Of a stretch of 64,000 nucleotides of DNA, positions 10,808 to 23,516 are shown piece by piece; positions within the stretch are counted from its first letter, which is position 1; each line of letters starts with the position of its first letter. The notes under the pieces are model-generated. The model was not told the DNA's origin. It ran no database searches and saw nothing but the letters and a program-made list of their open reading frames with translations. Both the position numbers and the translations under genes were made by a program. The DNA is taken from positions 23,167,879 to 23,231,878 of the forward strand of contig NC_068340.1 in the NCBI RefSeq assembly GCF_014633365.1, read 5' to 3'. The stretch comes from Diospyros lotus. Taxonomy: Eukaryota; Streptophyta; Magnoliopsida; Ericales; Ebenaceae.

Positions 10808-12599
10808 CTTATTGTTAAAACTATTTTTGTATTGGTTGTGTGATTATTTTCATTTTCCCCTTAAATTTTATGGCTTGTGTAAATATTTTGTTAGGTCTTG
10901 TTATTGGTCTCATTGGGGCTTGTTCATCCCATTTTTCGTTCAAAGAATGATATTTGTGGGTTAGGAAGTTAGTGGTGGACGTTTTGAAGTGTTTCGGGTT
11001 TATTTCGTGCTTTCTGTATGCGTCAAGTCGACTAATCTTTGGGTTTAGTCGACTCAACAGAGGCAAGTTTTCTCAGATCTTTGTGCCATCCCTTGGCCCA
11101 GTCTATTTAGCAATCTGCTCAGTCAATTGAGCTTTAGTCAACTAAGCCTTCCATTAGTCGACTAAGCCCTTTCTTTTAAAATGTGCACTTTGTAATCTTT
11201 TGACTATAACTTTTTGTCCTGATATCAAAATTAAGATCCACTTTTTGCGTTGTAAACCTAACTCAATAAAATTCGTTTTGAGATAGGATATGAATAATTT
11301 TGGTTTAAATTGAGATTGTAGTGCCCCTTTTTATTCAAAGCCAAAAATCTAGAAATTTTCAGCTTCTTAAATGCTTGTAATCTCTTCCCCAAACATCTTG
11401 TAGTGTTCAAATGAGTCTTAAAATGCTTTTTGATAATATGTGAGCATCCTAAGGGGGAGAAATTTATCATGTGTAATAAGAAACGAATGCCATGGGACTT
11501 TTATGATGAATATATATAGGTAATCAATCTGCTTGATATTGAGAAATGGTATGGAAATGAAACTCAATGAAGGATGTTAAATCTTGTGGATGAAAATACC
11601 ATGGGCTCATGAATAAAAATGATATTGAAATGTTTAAATGTGCATGATGATTGTGATGTGAACATTTCTATAATGGAGCATGCATGTTATATTTATGTGA
11701 GACCTCATGAGAATTGCATGGTATTATTTTTAGCATCCCTATTATTATTTTGGCGCGGCGATTATGTTCCGCGGGATGAGAAAGAAAATGATATCCTATG
11801 GAATGCCTAATGCAGGTGAGGTGGCCATATAGCCTAGTAGATAATGCTCAAGCCAAGTGAATGACTAATTGATGTTTCTATATGTATGTATACATATATG
11901 AATGCATCTGAATGAAAGGCTATGTGAGCCGATATGATTCATGTGAATGGAGGCTTTGAGAACCAATGTGATCCATGTAAATGGAAGGTCGTGTGAGCCG
12001 ATGTGATGCATGGATATCTATATATTTATAGGAAATGAAATGTTGCATAAAATGCATAATGATGATGGCATGGGATGGTAATAATGATGGGAACTTAATA
12101 ATATAATTTTTATTGTATTTTGGGGAGTCGAGTATGCTCCATTTGGTCTATCCATGCCTTGATTTTACGATCTCACTTGTTAATTATATACACTTGTTGA
12201 GGCTTGTGGCTTACCTTGCTTACTCTTGTCATTCTAAGTAAGGGAAAGAAAATTGCAAAAGGCGAGTCCAATGGGGCTAGAACCCAGATTTAGAGATGTA
12301 CAGAGACGTTCTCAACTAAAAGGTCTAGGGTGTATTTTGTTTGAGGGCTTGTAGAGTGAAAAATTTATTGTGTAATTTGCAATGCTGCCTTTTTATTTTG
12401 GATGGTATGGCCATTTAGCCTTAAGGATTATATAAGTCAAGTTATGAATGAAATATATTATTTTTGGCTCCTATCATTCAGTAAGGAAATTTTTTTTTTT
12501 TTGAGTATTTTATTTAAATGTTGTTCTATATCATTTTTATGACAATCTCCTTTCGGATTTTCCTATGCTGGTGGGATAATCACGAAGTGGGGCATTACA
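10808..12599 (+). mobile_element. Ty3/gypsy-type LTR, 3' portion
   Basis: The stretch continues segment A/B across the solo LTR insertion and ends GTGGGGCATTACA at 12599, a plus-orientation LTR terminus. At about 12200-12300 it resembles the reverse complement of the start of the LTR at 16234-19247, with shared ATTCTAAGTAAGGGAAA and GGCGAGTCCAATGGGGCTA-like blocks, so both belong to related families. Several TAGTCGACTAA motifs occur at 11024-11170. The small frame at 11619-11810 has no recognisable product. Confidence 0.6.
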
Positions 12600-13640
12600 C
12601 ATTGAATTCACACAATTTATTTAACTATTTTATAATACATGTATTTTAAAGGTAATTGAATTTGACTCAAATTAAAAAATACATATTTTCAATAGTTCCC
12701 ATTTAATTTAAAATTTACAAAATAGTAATTAACAAAAGTTGAAATTTGCAATTGTTCCAATCCTTTGATTTTTTGTTTAATTTGCACTTAATAACAATAT
12801 GTTTAGAATTACAATTGATTTCTAATTCTAAGGACAACTTAATAATTTGTCAAAGATTTTGTAGAGGAAAGTTAAAGACATTATTAACTATGGACAGTTA
12901 GGGTACCAAATGACGAGAGATTATGGATGGGAAGATTTTTTTAAGTTGAAATTTTTTATTTTTTTAAAAACATGAAATGGATTATGTTTATAATTTCTAA
13001 AATTCAAGGTGCAACATTATAAATGTTACAATTTGCATCTTTATCAACTGATATAAATAAATATATTAATTGAATTTGTGAATTTAATAAATTCATTAAG
13101 GAATTCTTATAATGATAAAATGAAACATATATCTTTACAACCCCACCCCCCAAAAAAAAAAAAAAAATGTGGGGACTTTCAGAAGCAATGATGAGAACAT
13201 TAAATTGTTTTCAGAGTTAGTATCTTTCAATTAACTGAATTTGGACACAAGAATATATATATATATATATATACATTAACTAAATTTGTAATTTTGTAAA
13301 TTCAATTAACTCATTAATGTATCCTTCAAATGATAAAACAAAACATCTTTACAAAGCAAAAAAAAAAAAATGAATTTATTAAAATCTAAGAAAACCAATA
13401 ATCACAGTACACACATAATTGATACCAAATGTTTTTGCATGAAAAACTACCTTGGTGTGAAGAGTAAAAACCACGAGCATAAACAATAAAAAAAATTAAC
13501 AACACGAAAAGCACGAATGAAGAGTAATTGCTTTCCTAATCAACCTCAATGTGAGAAGTAATTATTTTTTAATTAGCATATAAGCAATTATTTTTGAGTA
13601 ATTATTATAGTTTTATTTTTTTTTTTTGTAATTTTATTCA
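12600..13640. other. A/T-rich non-coding stretch
   Basis: No coding region or recognisable element is visible. It has poly(A) runs (about 13149-13167) and an (AT)n microsatellite at about 13252-13272. Confidence 0.6.
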
Positions 13641-14330
13641 TATTTTTTTGAGTAATTTGGTAATTTCCCGCCAGAAAGAGAAACAGAGACTAAAATTATC
13701 TATCTTTGATTTAGAGACTGATTATTTTTGTCTCTATTTTGAATTGAGAGGGAACTAGAGATGGATCTAATTATCCATCTCTAATGCCAATATCTATATA
13801 TACATATTGTATCATCTTTTCCTTGATTTACTTCACACGAAACTCTAGCCATTTTATGTACATCCGGTGCCTGCATTGGTCGACCTTGCCTGATGACCAA
13901 CCACTGTTCGCTTTCGACCTATGTCGCCATTACTATTGCCGTCTTCTGCGTAGATCATCGCCTGTTGCGTTGCCATCTTCCATGCACACCGCCTTCTTTG
14001 TTGTTGTCGTTGTTGCTAGCGCACAATGCATGCTCCGTCGCCATTGTTGTCTTCCCTGCACACTAACTGCTTTGTCACTGTCCCTATAGCTATCGCTGTC
14101 ACCTGCGCACACCGCCTCTGTCACCGTCGCCTACCCACACTGCCTTTATTATCATCACCGCTATTGTCACCATCTTTTGTAGATAAAACTTGCTTCGTTA
14201 TTGTCACCATCATTGTCCCTTGCTTCCACTACTACCACTTGTTGTGTCATTGTTTTGCTTCACCATCATTTTTCACTGCCACCGTCGTTAAAATTTGTAT
14301 GTGACCACCACTACCTCTGTGAATCTCTAT
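13640..14330. mobile_element. Probable CACTA-like end followed by a C-rich low-complexity block
   Basis: 13670-13785 has motifs like AGAGACTGATTATTTTTGTCTC and AGAGATGGATCTAATTATCC. The same CATCTCT/AGAGATGG family occurs at 26150-26370 and 38750-38960 and is typical of En/Spm subterminal repeats. 13860-14330 is a degenerate run of CGCC, GTC and CACC units that gives overlapping open frames on both strands with no domain. I treat it as repeat, not gene. Confidence 0.4.
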
Positions 14331-15444
14331 AGCTATTGAAATCTGAGCATATTTTCAGTCGAGTATTATTCAAATTAGTTGATTATGTGTTTTAACAAAA
14401 TTATTTTTAGTCGAATATTAAGGTTTCCTACTCGAGTAATTTTTACAAACTTTTTGTTCTTCTAAAATCAATCGAGTAGGGATCATTTTTAATTGAGTAT
14501 CTTTTTGGGTATCAAAATTCCAAGCATCTCCTTAGTTAAGTATATCTTTCTCTGATTCAACTAACTATTTTTGTCAATCGAGTATCTATATATATTAGTT
14601 GAGTAAAGATTGGATTGAATCTGGCTATGTCTCTGAGCTTAAGATTAATCGAGTATTAGTTATCTATATTCGAGTATATGTTTGTGTTAGTCGAGTATTA
14701 GTTATCTATATTCAGTTAAATCAAAGAAGTTGTGAGTGTGTGTGTAGGTTTCAATGATAAATTCCAAGTCTCAAACTTCTATAAAAGGCTAAGAGCTTTA
14801 AAGAGAAAGCTGTTGAAACCAATTAGTCAAGAAGGTTGTTGTTGTCGTGCTAAGTCAAGCTAATCCATACACAACAAGCCTAATCCTTTTCAGGCCTATC
14901 TCAAGATGCTTGAAGTAAGCGTTCTTTATATTAATTCTTCTTCACTCCAAGCAAGTATCTTATAAGGTTTCATGTAGATCTTTCCAAACCAGATAGATTA
15001 TAAGAGAGTTGAGTACTTAATTCATTCATTCTTGTAACTCTCTTTTATTCAAGAGAATATTTGGTCTCATTATATAATCCTATATTTTTTTCTTGAGAAA
15101 TCCTTTCACATGAATTGTGAAACTTGTAAAGGTAGCATGGGCCTTGAAAAGTAGTGTTTTGGTTGTGGCTGAACCAAGTGTGAAAAATCCTCATGTAAAG
15201 GTTACACTTGCTATTGTAAAAGTTGGGGTTTTTACTTAACCCTTTAAAAGTGATGGTTACTACTTAGCCTGTAAAAGTTGGGGTTCCTATTTAGCCCGTT
15301 AAAAGTAAAGGTTATTATTTAGCCTGTAAAAGCTGGGTTCCTATTTAGCCCCTTAAAAGTAGAGGTTACTATTTAGCATATAAAAACTAGGATTTTTACT
15401 TAACCCTTAAAAGTGGAGGTCATAGTTGAACTTGTAAAAACTAA
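14330..15444. mobile_element. Copia-like LTR, first visible segment (interrupted)
   Basis: This non-coding stretch has an array of TCGAGTATT-type motifs (14355-14700) and then GTGGACTAGACAAATTGGTCGAACCACT-like LTR sequence after the MITE. Later parts of the same LTR appear at 15917-16228, 19253-19485 and 24504-24775, where it ends near an AATTCACCCCTCTTGGGTG block typical of copia LTR ends. 15220-15430 contains about five degenerate ~50-bp repeats of GTAAAAGTTGGGGTTCCTA. Confidence 0.55.
15220..15435. repeat. Degenerate ~50-bp tandem repeat
   Basis: Units of TATTTAGCCTGTAAAAGTTG followed by a CCCTTAAAAGTAGAGGTTAC-like half recur about five times. The array lies in the copia-like LTR just before the MITE. 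Confidence 0.7.
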
Positions 15445-15913
15445 GGCTGCGTTCTTTTTGTTGTTTTCAAGTCATTTTTAGTTTGCAATTTTCTAAAATA
15501 ATAAAAATGCATTTTCTTTACTATTTTTTAAAACGTATTTTTGAAAACAAAAAAAAAATTGTAAAGAAAACTCAAAACAACAAAAAAGTTATTTTGAGTG
15601 TTTTCATCCAAAACAAACTCTAAACTCAAAACACATTTATTTATTTATTCATATTTTATTATTTTAATGGGAAAAAATATTACAAAATTCATTAACTTTA
15701 AAATGTATATATTTTTTTAATAATATATTAAGATTAAATATTTTTAATTTACTGAATAATCAAATTTATTGAATAAAATATCATTAAAAAATTATTTTCA
15801 AAATTTTAAGGAGAACGCGTTTTCAATTTTCTAAGAACATACTATCAAAACAGAAAACTGAAAATGAATTGAAAACTCAAAATTGAAAATTAAAAAGTAA
15901 AGAGAACGTAGCC
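15445..15913. mobile_element. MITE with GGCTGCGTTC terminal repeats and TAA duplication
   Basis: The 469-bp A/T-rich element starts GGCTGCGTTCTTTTTG and ends with the near reverse complement GAGAACGTAGCC. It is flanked by TAA on both sides (15442-15444 and 15914-15916). A 3-bp TAA duplication suggests a PIF/Harbinger (Tourist-like) element, which is inference. No coding capacity. Partial relatives lie at about 45237-45420 and possibly 41409-41540. Confidence 0.75.
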
Positions 15914-15916
15914 TAA

Positions 15917-16228
15917 TATTCTTAATGGATGGGTTTAAAAACCTTAGTGGGGAACTAAGGTAGTGGACTAGACAAATTGGTCGAACCACTCTAAATTGAT
16001 GTGTTCATGTTGCTTGTCTTTCGTATTTTTGTTTTATCAACATCTATTTCATCTGCCATACAAGAGTTTTTCATGCATAAATTCATTTCATAGCATTTCT
16101 CTTGATTTGTCGTTAAAATACTTTCTTAGTTGGAATCATCTTAAAAATAATACCCTTTTACATCTTCAAAATTGATTTACTATTTCATTACCTTAGCTAC
16201 TACTTTTTGCTATTACATAAAAATTATA
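15917..16228. mobile_element. Copia-like LTR, second segment
   Basis: This continues the LTR begun at about 14330, between the MITE and the solo LTR insertion. It includes the GGGGAACTAAGGTAGTGGACT block that also appears, diverged, in the copia LTRs at 9401-10802 and 35907-37199. Non-coding. Confidence 0.55.
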
Positions 16229-16233
16229 TGTCC

Positions 16234-19200
16234 TGTAAGGGCCCACTCTCGAATATTCCCCCTAGCATAGGATATTCAAAAGGAAGTCATCACAGAGATG
16301 ATATAGAGCAAACCATAAATAAACAGACAGCTCATTTCATTCACTAGCAGCGGAAACTAAATTTAAGCTCAGTTACACTTCCAATATCTCATGAGTTTGG
16401 GCTCGAAGGCCATACAAAATAAATAAGAGACTCTAATATTACTAACAAAATAAAAATCATTTCATTTCAAGTCTCACCAAAAACTAATCAGGATCTTCAG
16501 TTAGGACGCATCTCCGTACACCACTATCCATAGGCCTTAGTCCCACTGGACTCGCCCCTAATAATCGCTTTTCCCTTACTTAGAATGGCAAGGAAGATCA
16601 AGTAAGTCACAAGGCTCAGCAAGTTCAAAGAACAATAAATAATGAACAGAATCCAAGAATATGGTAATACCAAAAGAGTACTCAAGAACTCAACAATTAT
16701 ATATAAGATTCATATTTTAGGACTTGATTAATTCCAAGTTAAATACACCATGCCACCATGTACCACTAAGAAAATGTGCATCTAAAATTTAATATCAATA
16801 TTAAATCTCGTAGGCTCGCAAGCCATCAATCAACGCATGCCAAGTGTATCATGTAAACAAAATCTCACAAATAAATATGGAGCTAACCTGTCGAGCAATA
16901 GCCACCACGTCCCACGCCAGGTGCTCTAGAGTACCCTTTCTCCTTCCGTGCAAAATAATAGGTGTGAAAAACATATATATATGTAACATGTACATGTATG
17001 CATCATGTATGTATTTGTCAACCACATGTATTTAAATTCTTATTTCTCAACATTCATACTTTCAACACCATTTACCCATACCGGGTATTTTACCATCATC
17101 AAATAATTCAACATATCTTACTTCATAACATTTACCCCGATCAAGATGTAAATTATAACACATAAATAATTTTGGGAGATGCTATTTAAGGTTAAATCTT
17201 GATTCACCATTTGAGGAGTAATATAGATTTAATATTCTATTTTTCCCATCATAATAATCTTTAATGATTCATTTAATAATTATGCTAAATTGACATTAAT
17301 ATGTATTTTGGAAAATTAAAGAGGGTATTCGGATTTTATCATATATATTCAAATATGGGAAAGTGTATTCAGATGTCTTTGGGAGTGATTGAGAGTGATA
17401 TCTGGATATGAGGTGATATATCCGAATGTTAGAAGTCAAGTATGTGAGTGATATCTGGATGCTACAGTAGCGCATCCGGATGGATATCCGGATATGGGCT
17501 AAGACATTCGGATGCACCATGTTTCAGAAATTCAACTTCAACAAGGTTTCGTATTTTGGGCATAACTTTCTCATCCGAACTCTGATTGAGATGATTCAAG
17601 ATGATATGGAAATCCAAGAAAAAGATATACAACTTTTATGTTTTGATTTTTCAAATATTAGGGTTTAATGGAGGCTTAAATTTGGCTTGAAGTTTGCTGC
17701 TATTGCGTTATATTCGAATGTGAATATATAGTTTGATAGAGTTTGGTATTCTGGGAATATCTCTCTCGTCTGAACTCTGATTGAAATGATTCAAGATGAT
17801 ATGGAAATACAAGATAAATATCTACAACTTTTGTGTTTTAAGTTTTCAAAGAATCGGGCTTTATAGAGGTCAAAACTGGGCTTGAAGTTGTTGCCATGGT
17901 AATCTATCCGGATATGGCTACCTTTGGAGGGTAACATTCGAATGGGTATATATATATATATATATATATCCGGATGAGACACACACTCATCCGGATGTTA
18001 CTCACTTGGACTTCCAAGACTCATTCGGATAAACCATTGCCTATTCGGATGACTACAGAACGATTCTGCAACTCTTTTACGAAGACGATAATTTATACAT
18101 ATATATATATATATAACACAAGCAATATCTATGGGCTACACCATTCCGAAAGAAGATTGGGGAAGACAATCCCAATGGAAAATAACGACAATTTGGGGTG
18201 ATCCAAAACTAGATTAGAAGGGAATATAACTGGGTGTATATATGGATGTATATATATATATATGAACAATAAATGTACAGAGAAGGAAGAAGAAGATTAG
18301 TTCACTAAACATCCAAGTGCATAACTCTTATGATCAAAGAACTCCCGAATGGAAGACTGAAATGAAGGCAAAAGAGTGGTGCGAGAAAAGGAATTTGCTC
18401 GATGAAGAATCCTCCGTTGAAGCTCCAGTCGCAACAGACAATGGGAGAAGAAGATGATGGACTATGAAAAAAAATGTTGAATAAGAAGATGCAGATGAAG
18501 AATGAGAGATGGCAGGTGAAAAGCTGGACGTTGGCTGGTTACATGGAAGAGGAAAACTTCAGGTGCAACAGAGGGAAAAATAAGAGGGTTCCAGGCCTGC
18601 ATGCTACATCCCCGCCGAATTACCTGATTGCCCCTCACCTTTATAGTGGTAAAAAGAAAGACCAACGGCACTATTGGCAACTTACACCTATTTTTATTTT
18701 AACTTTTCCTTTTTCTTATTCGCATAAAAATTTAAATTCCTTTACCATTGGGCCCAAACTCAACCCAACTATTACATAGCCCACCTAATAAACCCATGGA
18801 CTCATTAACTAATTAACTGAGACTCATTTCATTATTCCTCAATTTATTAAAAATTATACGCATATACGTATTTTCACGATTACATGAACCACAAAATAAA
18901 ATTATACAAATCTAAAATTATTTCTATGCCATCAAAGAGATTTATCATCAAGTATTAAAATACTTAAATCCACATTTAAAATGCCATTAAATTGCCATCA
19001 AGTAATAAAACACTTAGACCCATTCATAATATAATTAAAATTCTAAACACATCTCAATGGCCCAATTCATTTAGACTTTTCCCACATTTTTGAATTCCAT
19101 TTGGATGGGCTACAAAATTCTTATTTCCACTTACATTTTATTCCATAAATAAAAAAAATATTTTAAATCCCCAATTAATTAAAGCAAAAATTTTGAGCCC

Positions 19201-19247
19201 ATAATAAAATACCCGAAAACGCCTAGACCCCCTAACGGGTCATTACA
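16234..19247 (-). mobile_element. Solo LTR, Ty3/gypsy-type, 3.0 kb
   Basis: The minus strand starts TGTAATGACCCGTTAGGGGG at 19247 and ends GTGGGCCCTTACA at 16234. TGTCC occurs directly before (16229-16233) and after (19248-19252), so the 3014-bp LTR inserted as a unit and no internal part remains. Between 17300 and 18060 it has many ATCCGGAT and TTCGGATG motifs and (TA)n runs. Three short open frames (17480-17668, 17974-18201 and 18474-18779) lie inside and have no recognisable product. Confidence 0.88.
17300..18060. repeat. ATTCGGATG / ATCCGGAT motif array
   Basis: More than a dozen copies of TTCGGATG, ATCCGGAT or close variants are spread over this part of the solo LTR, separated by unrelated sequence. 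The same motif is dense in the LTR-like region 32580-33000. (TA)n microsatellites sit at about 17947-17969 and 18099-18114. Confidence 0.75.
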
Positions 19248-19252
19248 TGTCC

Positions 19253-19485
19253 AATTCTATTTCTCATTCAGTTTTCATATAATACCTTTCTTATCCTATA
19301 CTATGAACTTACATGATTTTTTAATCATCAAACATTTATGTTTTAATTTTCATGGCATGCGTAAAAAATCTTTTCAAATATTAGTTTTCATTGCATATAC
19401 AAAGTTTTATAAATCTATTTATATACTCTTATTTCTCAAATACACAAGTTAGCTTCATGTGTTTCAAACTGTTTCTTCTCGATGT
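19253..19485. mobile_element. Copia-like LTR, third segment
   Basis: This non-coding A/T-rich DNA lies between the TSDs of two insertions, the solo LTR ending 19247 and the retrotransposon beginning 19491. It is inferred to be host LTR because it joins sequence on the far side of each insertion. Confidence 0.5.
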
Positions 19486-19490
19486 AATAT

Positions 19491-20367
19491 TGTTGTTGCC
19501 AAAATACAACAATTAAAATTTGTGATGTGGGGTCCACTCGAGCTTGTTGTCGGGTGAGATTAGGTTGCCATAAAAGATGTCGCCTCAAGGGAGTTTGCCA
19601 CTAGGATGCTCGCCGTAAGGATTCGCCACTAGCTCTTGCCACTAGTTCTTGCCACAAGCTCCTGCCACTAGCTCTTGCCACAAGCTCTTGTCACAAGCTT
19701 TTTCCACTAGCTCTTGCCACTAGCTCTTGCCACAAACTTTTTTGCCTTCGCCGCTAAGTCTCGCTGCAAGCTTTTTGCCTTTGCCGCTAGGTCTCACCGT
19801 AAGCTTTTTCCTTTGCCACGAGGTCTCGCCATAAGCTTTTTCCTTCACCGCTAGGTCTCGCCGCAAGCTTTTTTCTTTTACTGCTAGGTCTCGCCGCAAG
19901 CTTTTTCCTTCGCCACAAGGATTTGACCCTGTTGATGCTCAAAAAATGGGTTAGAGGGCTCGCGGGAATCTTCTCCCACGAAGACCCTTCGATGCATAAG
20001 TCAGTCTCGGATCCCAATGACTATTTGCAAAAATAGTAAAAGTGTATTCAAAGTAACAAGATTTACCAAAGTTGAAAGTCCTCATTAATGTCCTGTAGCT
20101 GGGTATTTATAGGGCACGATTCTCAAGGGTGGCTGGTGTCGACACGTGGCGGTTGCTGAATGGGTCAAAACCAAGCCAAAAAAGTGGGGGAGGTTGTTAC
20201 GACGCAGTCGCGCAGCGACTGTGCCTCGCGGCGTGCAGCCGCGACGCTGCTGTGCCTCGCGGCATGCAGGCTACCAGCTGGCGGCAATTGTTGCCCCTAG
20301 CATCTTCTGTTCTTTCATCACTTTCTTTTTTTGATTTTTTATCCCCTCTTTTTTCCATGGCACAACA
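19491..20367 (-). repeat. 3' LTR of the 19491-24498 retrotransposon (877 bp)
   Basis: It starts TGTTGTTGCCAAAATACAAC and ends CCATGGCACAACA. It matches the LTR at 23517-24498 but is about 105 bp shorter, mainly through fewer units in two internal arrays (GCCACTAGCTCTT units at about 19625-19735, CGCCGCTAGGTCTCG units at about 19745-19920). Open frames here, such as 20129-20407, are not genes. Confidence 0.92.
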
Positions 20368-20385
20368 ATTACCCCTACTCTTCTG
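20368..20385 (-). other. Polypurine tract candidate
   Basis: Just upstream of the 3' LTR on the minus strand is AGAAGAGTAGGGGTAAT. Its position and purine content fit the plus-strand primer tract of an LTR retrotransposon. Confidence 0.6.
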
Positions 20386-20429
20386 TTTTGTCTTTAGACG
20401 AAATTGAAGAGTAAAAAATATTAGCCAAG

Positions 20430-21620
20430 GAGTCGAGTCTAGCACCTTGACTCAACCAAGTGCTCTGAAATGCCCAAAAGATCTTATTTCGACCAGGGGC
20501 TAGAATACCAAATTATCTTTGGGCAACCATGCCCTTGATAGATAGACTCCATTGCGGGATTCTTGCCTGGTGTCCGAGCTTACCGGGAGGTCTATTCGCC
20601 AGATCAGCTAAGGAGTTGGGTCTAGCTCAGGAGCATAGCACCATACTCAGTCAATGGATCTTAATGAGCCTATGAGCACAGTCTCCAGGGCATCCAGTGA
20701 TCCTGTGATGGATCATAACGCTCTGGCTATTATGTTCTTCATGTCCGTCTTTCGGGATTAGCCTATTTCAGGGAATCTGGGTTTGGCCAGTGGTCCAGCA
20801 CAGGATTCCTACCAGACATCCGAGTTTTCCGGGAGACCTAGGCACCGGATCAACCAAGGAGTCGGGTCTAGCCAAAAAGGCATAGCACCAAACTCAAACA
20901 AGGGATCCGGGTGAGTCTGCGGGCATAAGCATCGGATGTTCTGGTAATCCAGGGCCAACTCGTGGTCACAAGCACCAGATTGCAACTGGATGACTCAACT
21001 CTGATATGCAGGGTCATGGCAAAGTTGTCATAGGGTTGTTGTATTTTCATGCCTTCCTTGGGCCAGTCTACCTTAGGGGATCTAGGTTTGGCCAGTGGCC
21101 CGACGCGGGATTCCTACCAGGCATCCGAGTTTGCCGAGCGACCTAGGCACCGGATCAACCAAGGAGTCAGGTCTAGCCAAAAAGGCATAGCACTGAACTC
21201 AAATAAGGGATTCGGGTGAGTTTGCGGGCATAGGCATCAGATCCTCTGGTGATCCTGGGCCAGCTTGTGGTCATCGGCACCAGATTGTCACTAGGTGACT
21301 TGACCTTCGAGAGCGGTCTTATGCTAGAGCTATTAGGTGATCATTTCACTTCTTTTCCGCCTTCCTAGGGCCAGTCTACCTCAGGGAATCTGGGTTTGGC
21401 CAGTGGTCCAACACGGGATTCCTACCGGACATTCGAGTTTGTCGAGAGACCTAGGCACTAGATCATCCAAGGAGTAGGGTCTGGCCAAAAAGGCATAGCA
21501 CCAAACTCAAACAAGGGATCTGGGTGAGTCTGCGAGCATAGGCATCGGATGTTCTGGTAATCCCGGGCCAACTCGTGGTCATCAGCACCAGATTGCCGCT
21601 AGGCAACTTCACCTATTAGA
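20430..21620. repeat. Tandem array of ~300-bp units inside the retrotransposon
   Basis: The landmark TCAGGGAATCTGGGTTTGG (or a close variant) occurs at about 20770, 21075 and 21380. Each is followed by TTCCTACC, GACCTAGGCAC, AAGGAGTCGGGTCTAGCC and CACCAGATTG. Three units are clear, and a more diverged one or two precede them at about 20430-20755. No coding frame spans a unit. The array occupies the place where pol would be. Confidence 0.85.
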
Positions 21621-22013
21621 AGCGAGCTGTGCTTGAGCCGCCATACCTGCATGACACATATAAATAATCTGGGCTCATGCAGATTTTATGTGGTTCGGCT
21701 TATAGTTTTGCTTACTCCACGGGAATACATGGGATATATTCTTTTATTTATCGGGGGATGTTATTATAATGGAAAATTAAAGACAATTCCGGCCTCTAAC
21801 CGAGTCGAGTAATGCTTCTGGTGACAGGCTTGACTCTACATCTCGTGCTTCGTCCCTTCCCCTAGGGCTAAAGCCAGAAAGTACCTCTCGAGGTGCACAG
21901 TGTTCCAAGCTTTTCCTATGGCCTCGCTTTGTGGTGTTGGTAGTGTGCACCTGTTGGGGTCTATCATCTTTTGGATTTTGTAAGGTCCTTCACACTTCAG
22001 GCTGGGTTTGCCT

Positions 22014-23118
22014 TCACACTTCGGGCTGGGTTTGCCTTTCACTTATATTACCTTTCCCTGTATCCAAAATTTCCATTTGGATGACAAACTGTTCTGCTAG
22101 GTCGAACAACTCAGACACAGAATTTGACTCGAAGAAAGCTAAGGATCTTCTAAGCGGGGCGTATGTAGTTCTGTTTAGTAGGGCTGACACTGCTAACCCG
22201 ACTGGGAGATCCTTTACTTCCTTTATCGTGGCTCTGAATCGCTCGATGTATTGCTTCAGGGATTCATTCAGCTTTTTCTGTAAGCTCATTAGATATATTG
22301 CACTCTTCTTCTTCGGGAGATAGACGGAGAATGCATTTAGGAATTCTTTCTTCAACTATTCGAATGATCGTATATGTCCTGCTGGTAATTCGGTGAACCA
22401 CTATTGAGCTTGTCCTGTTAGGGAGAGTGGGAAAGCCCTGCACCTCGTGACCTCATTCCATCCATGTAGCACAGCTACTATGACAAAATGTTGTAAATGC
22501 TTCTCGGGGTCTTCCCTTCCTGAGTATATCGAAAGGTGCGGTAGTTTGAACCCTGGTTGCACTGGTCGCCTTTGGAGGTCCTTAGATAGAGGGAACCCTT
22601 TCGAGGGAGTTACCTTTGGTATCATCATTACCTGCTTCTGTTCTAGCACCTCTTATATGAGGCGTTTAATGTCAGACACGTTGAGTGTTTCATGTTTCCT
22701 TTCATTTTGGCAAAGAGATGGGTCGTAAGGCACTCCCGAGTAGGTGTTTTCTGCTGTCTCTCTATACGTGGGATATTTTCTCGCCCTCCTACTATTTTTC
22801 CTTCTCGAGTTCGTTATTTTTGGGACTTGACTATTCAGCCCTAGAGTTCTGATTCTTGTCCCCTACCGAGGGGGTTCTGGAAGGGTTGTCCTGGGATCTC
22901 CGATGTTCTACCCTTGTATCGATTTGTCCCATGTGGGGAATGTGAATGTCCGGCCTTAGTTCACGTAACAAAGCAGTGACTTCCTGTAGTCTTCTCATAT
23001 TCTCCTCATTGTTCACCCTGAGTTCATTATTCTGTTGTTTCGGCTCCTCAAAGTTCTTCCGCAATAGTTCATAATCTGAGAGTAAGACTGTGGGTGGAGC
23101 TATTCTTGAAGTCCCCAC
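22014..23118 (-). pseudogene. Ty3/gypsy gag (Retrotrans_gag family), broken by two TAG stops
   Basis: On the minus strand the N-terminal part is charged and coiled-coil-like (LLSDYELLRKNFEEPKQQNN at about 23080). The capsid-like part follows: FKLPHLSIYSGREDPEKHLQ, CRAFPLSLTGQAQ, WFTELPAGHIRSFE, LKKEFLNAFS, LNESLKQYIERFRATIKEV and VSALLNRTTYAPLRRSLAF. This order matches the Retrotrans_gag domain of plant Ty3 elements. Stops TAG at 22401-22403 and 22356-22358 stand where relatives usually have Gln. In life it packages retrotransposon RNA. No zinc knuckle or protease follows; the tandem array begins instead. The region between 22831 and 22650 is out of frame. Confidence 0.85.
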
Positions 23119-23497
23119 AAGATTTCAATATGGAATTGAAGACTATCCGGAGGAGTGTTGTTCCTGGTTAGCGAGCACTGCATGTGGGACTTGTTCACCT
23201 CGCCCTAACACGTATCTCCTCAATCCAACTACGTGTGCTTCTTCTTGCTCCGAACGCTCCATGCCCCCCAGTCCGATGGTATGGTTGCATTCGAGCACAG
23301 GAAAGTTCTCAGAACGCACTTCGTTGCTAGGGTGATCTACCAAAAATTATGGTGCTATAGAGTGCACTGGGTGGGGGCCTTTCGTGGCTCCTGCCCTGGT
23401 ATGAGTGCTCCTTCGGGTGGGGTCAGGCAGGCTCGCCCAACTAGCTAATCTTGTCCCTCTCGGCATTTTGTGCTAAAATTGGCTTTTTGTTGCTTTT

Positions 23498-23515
23498 CCC
23501 ACAGACGGCGCCGAA
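23498..23515 (-). other. Primer binding site (GGCGCCGTCTGTGGG type)
   Basis: The minus strand reads TTCGGCGCCGTCTGTGGG directly after the 5' LTR end. This class of PBS is frequent in plant Ty3 elements of the Tat/Ogre and related non-autonomous kinds. It sets the orientation as minus. Confidence 0.85.
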
Positions 23516-23516
23516 T

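Noticed and set aside
6894..12599. A single giant LTR from TGTAACAACCCG (6894) to GGGGCATTACA (12599)
   Set aside because: The left part reads as an LTR in minus orientation and the right part as plus, and the flanks ATAAG and CATTG do not match, so these are two different pieces.
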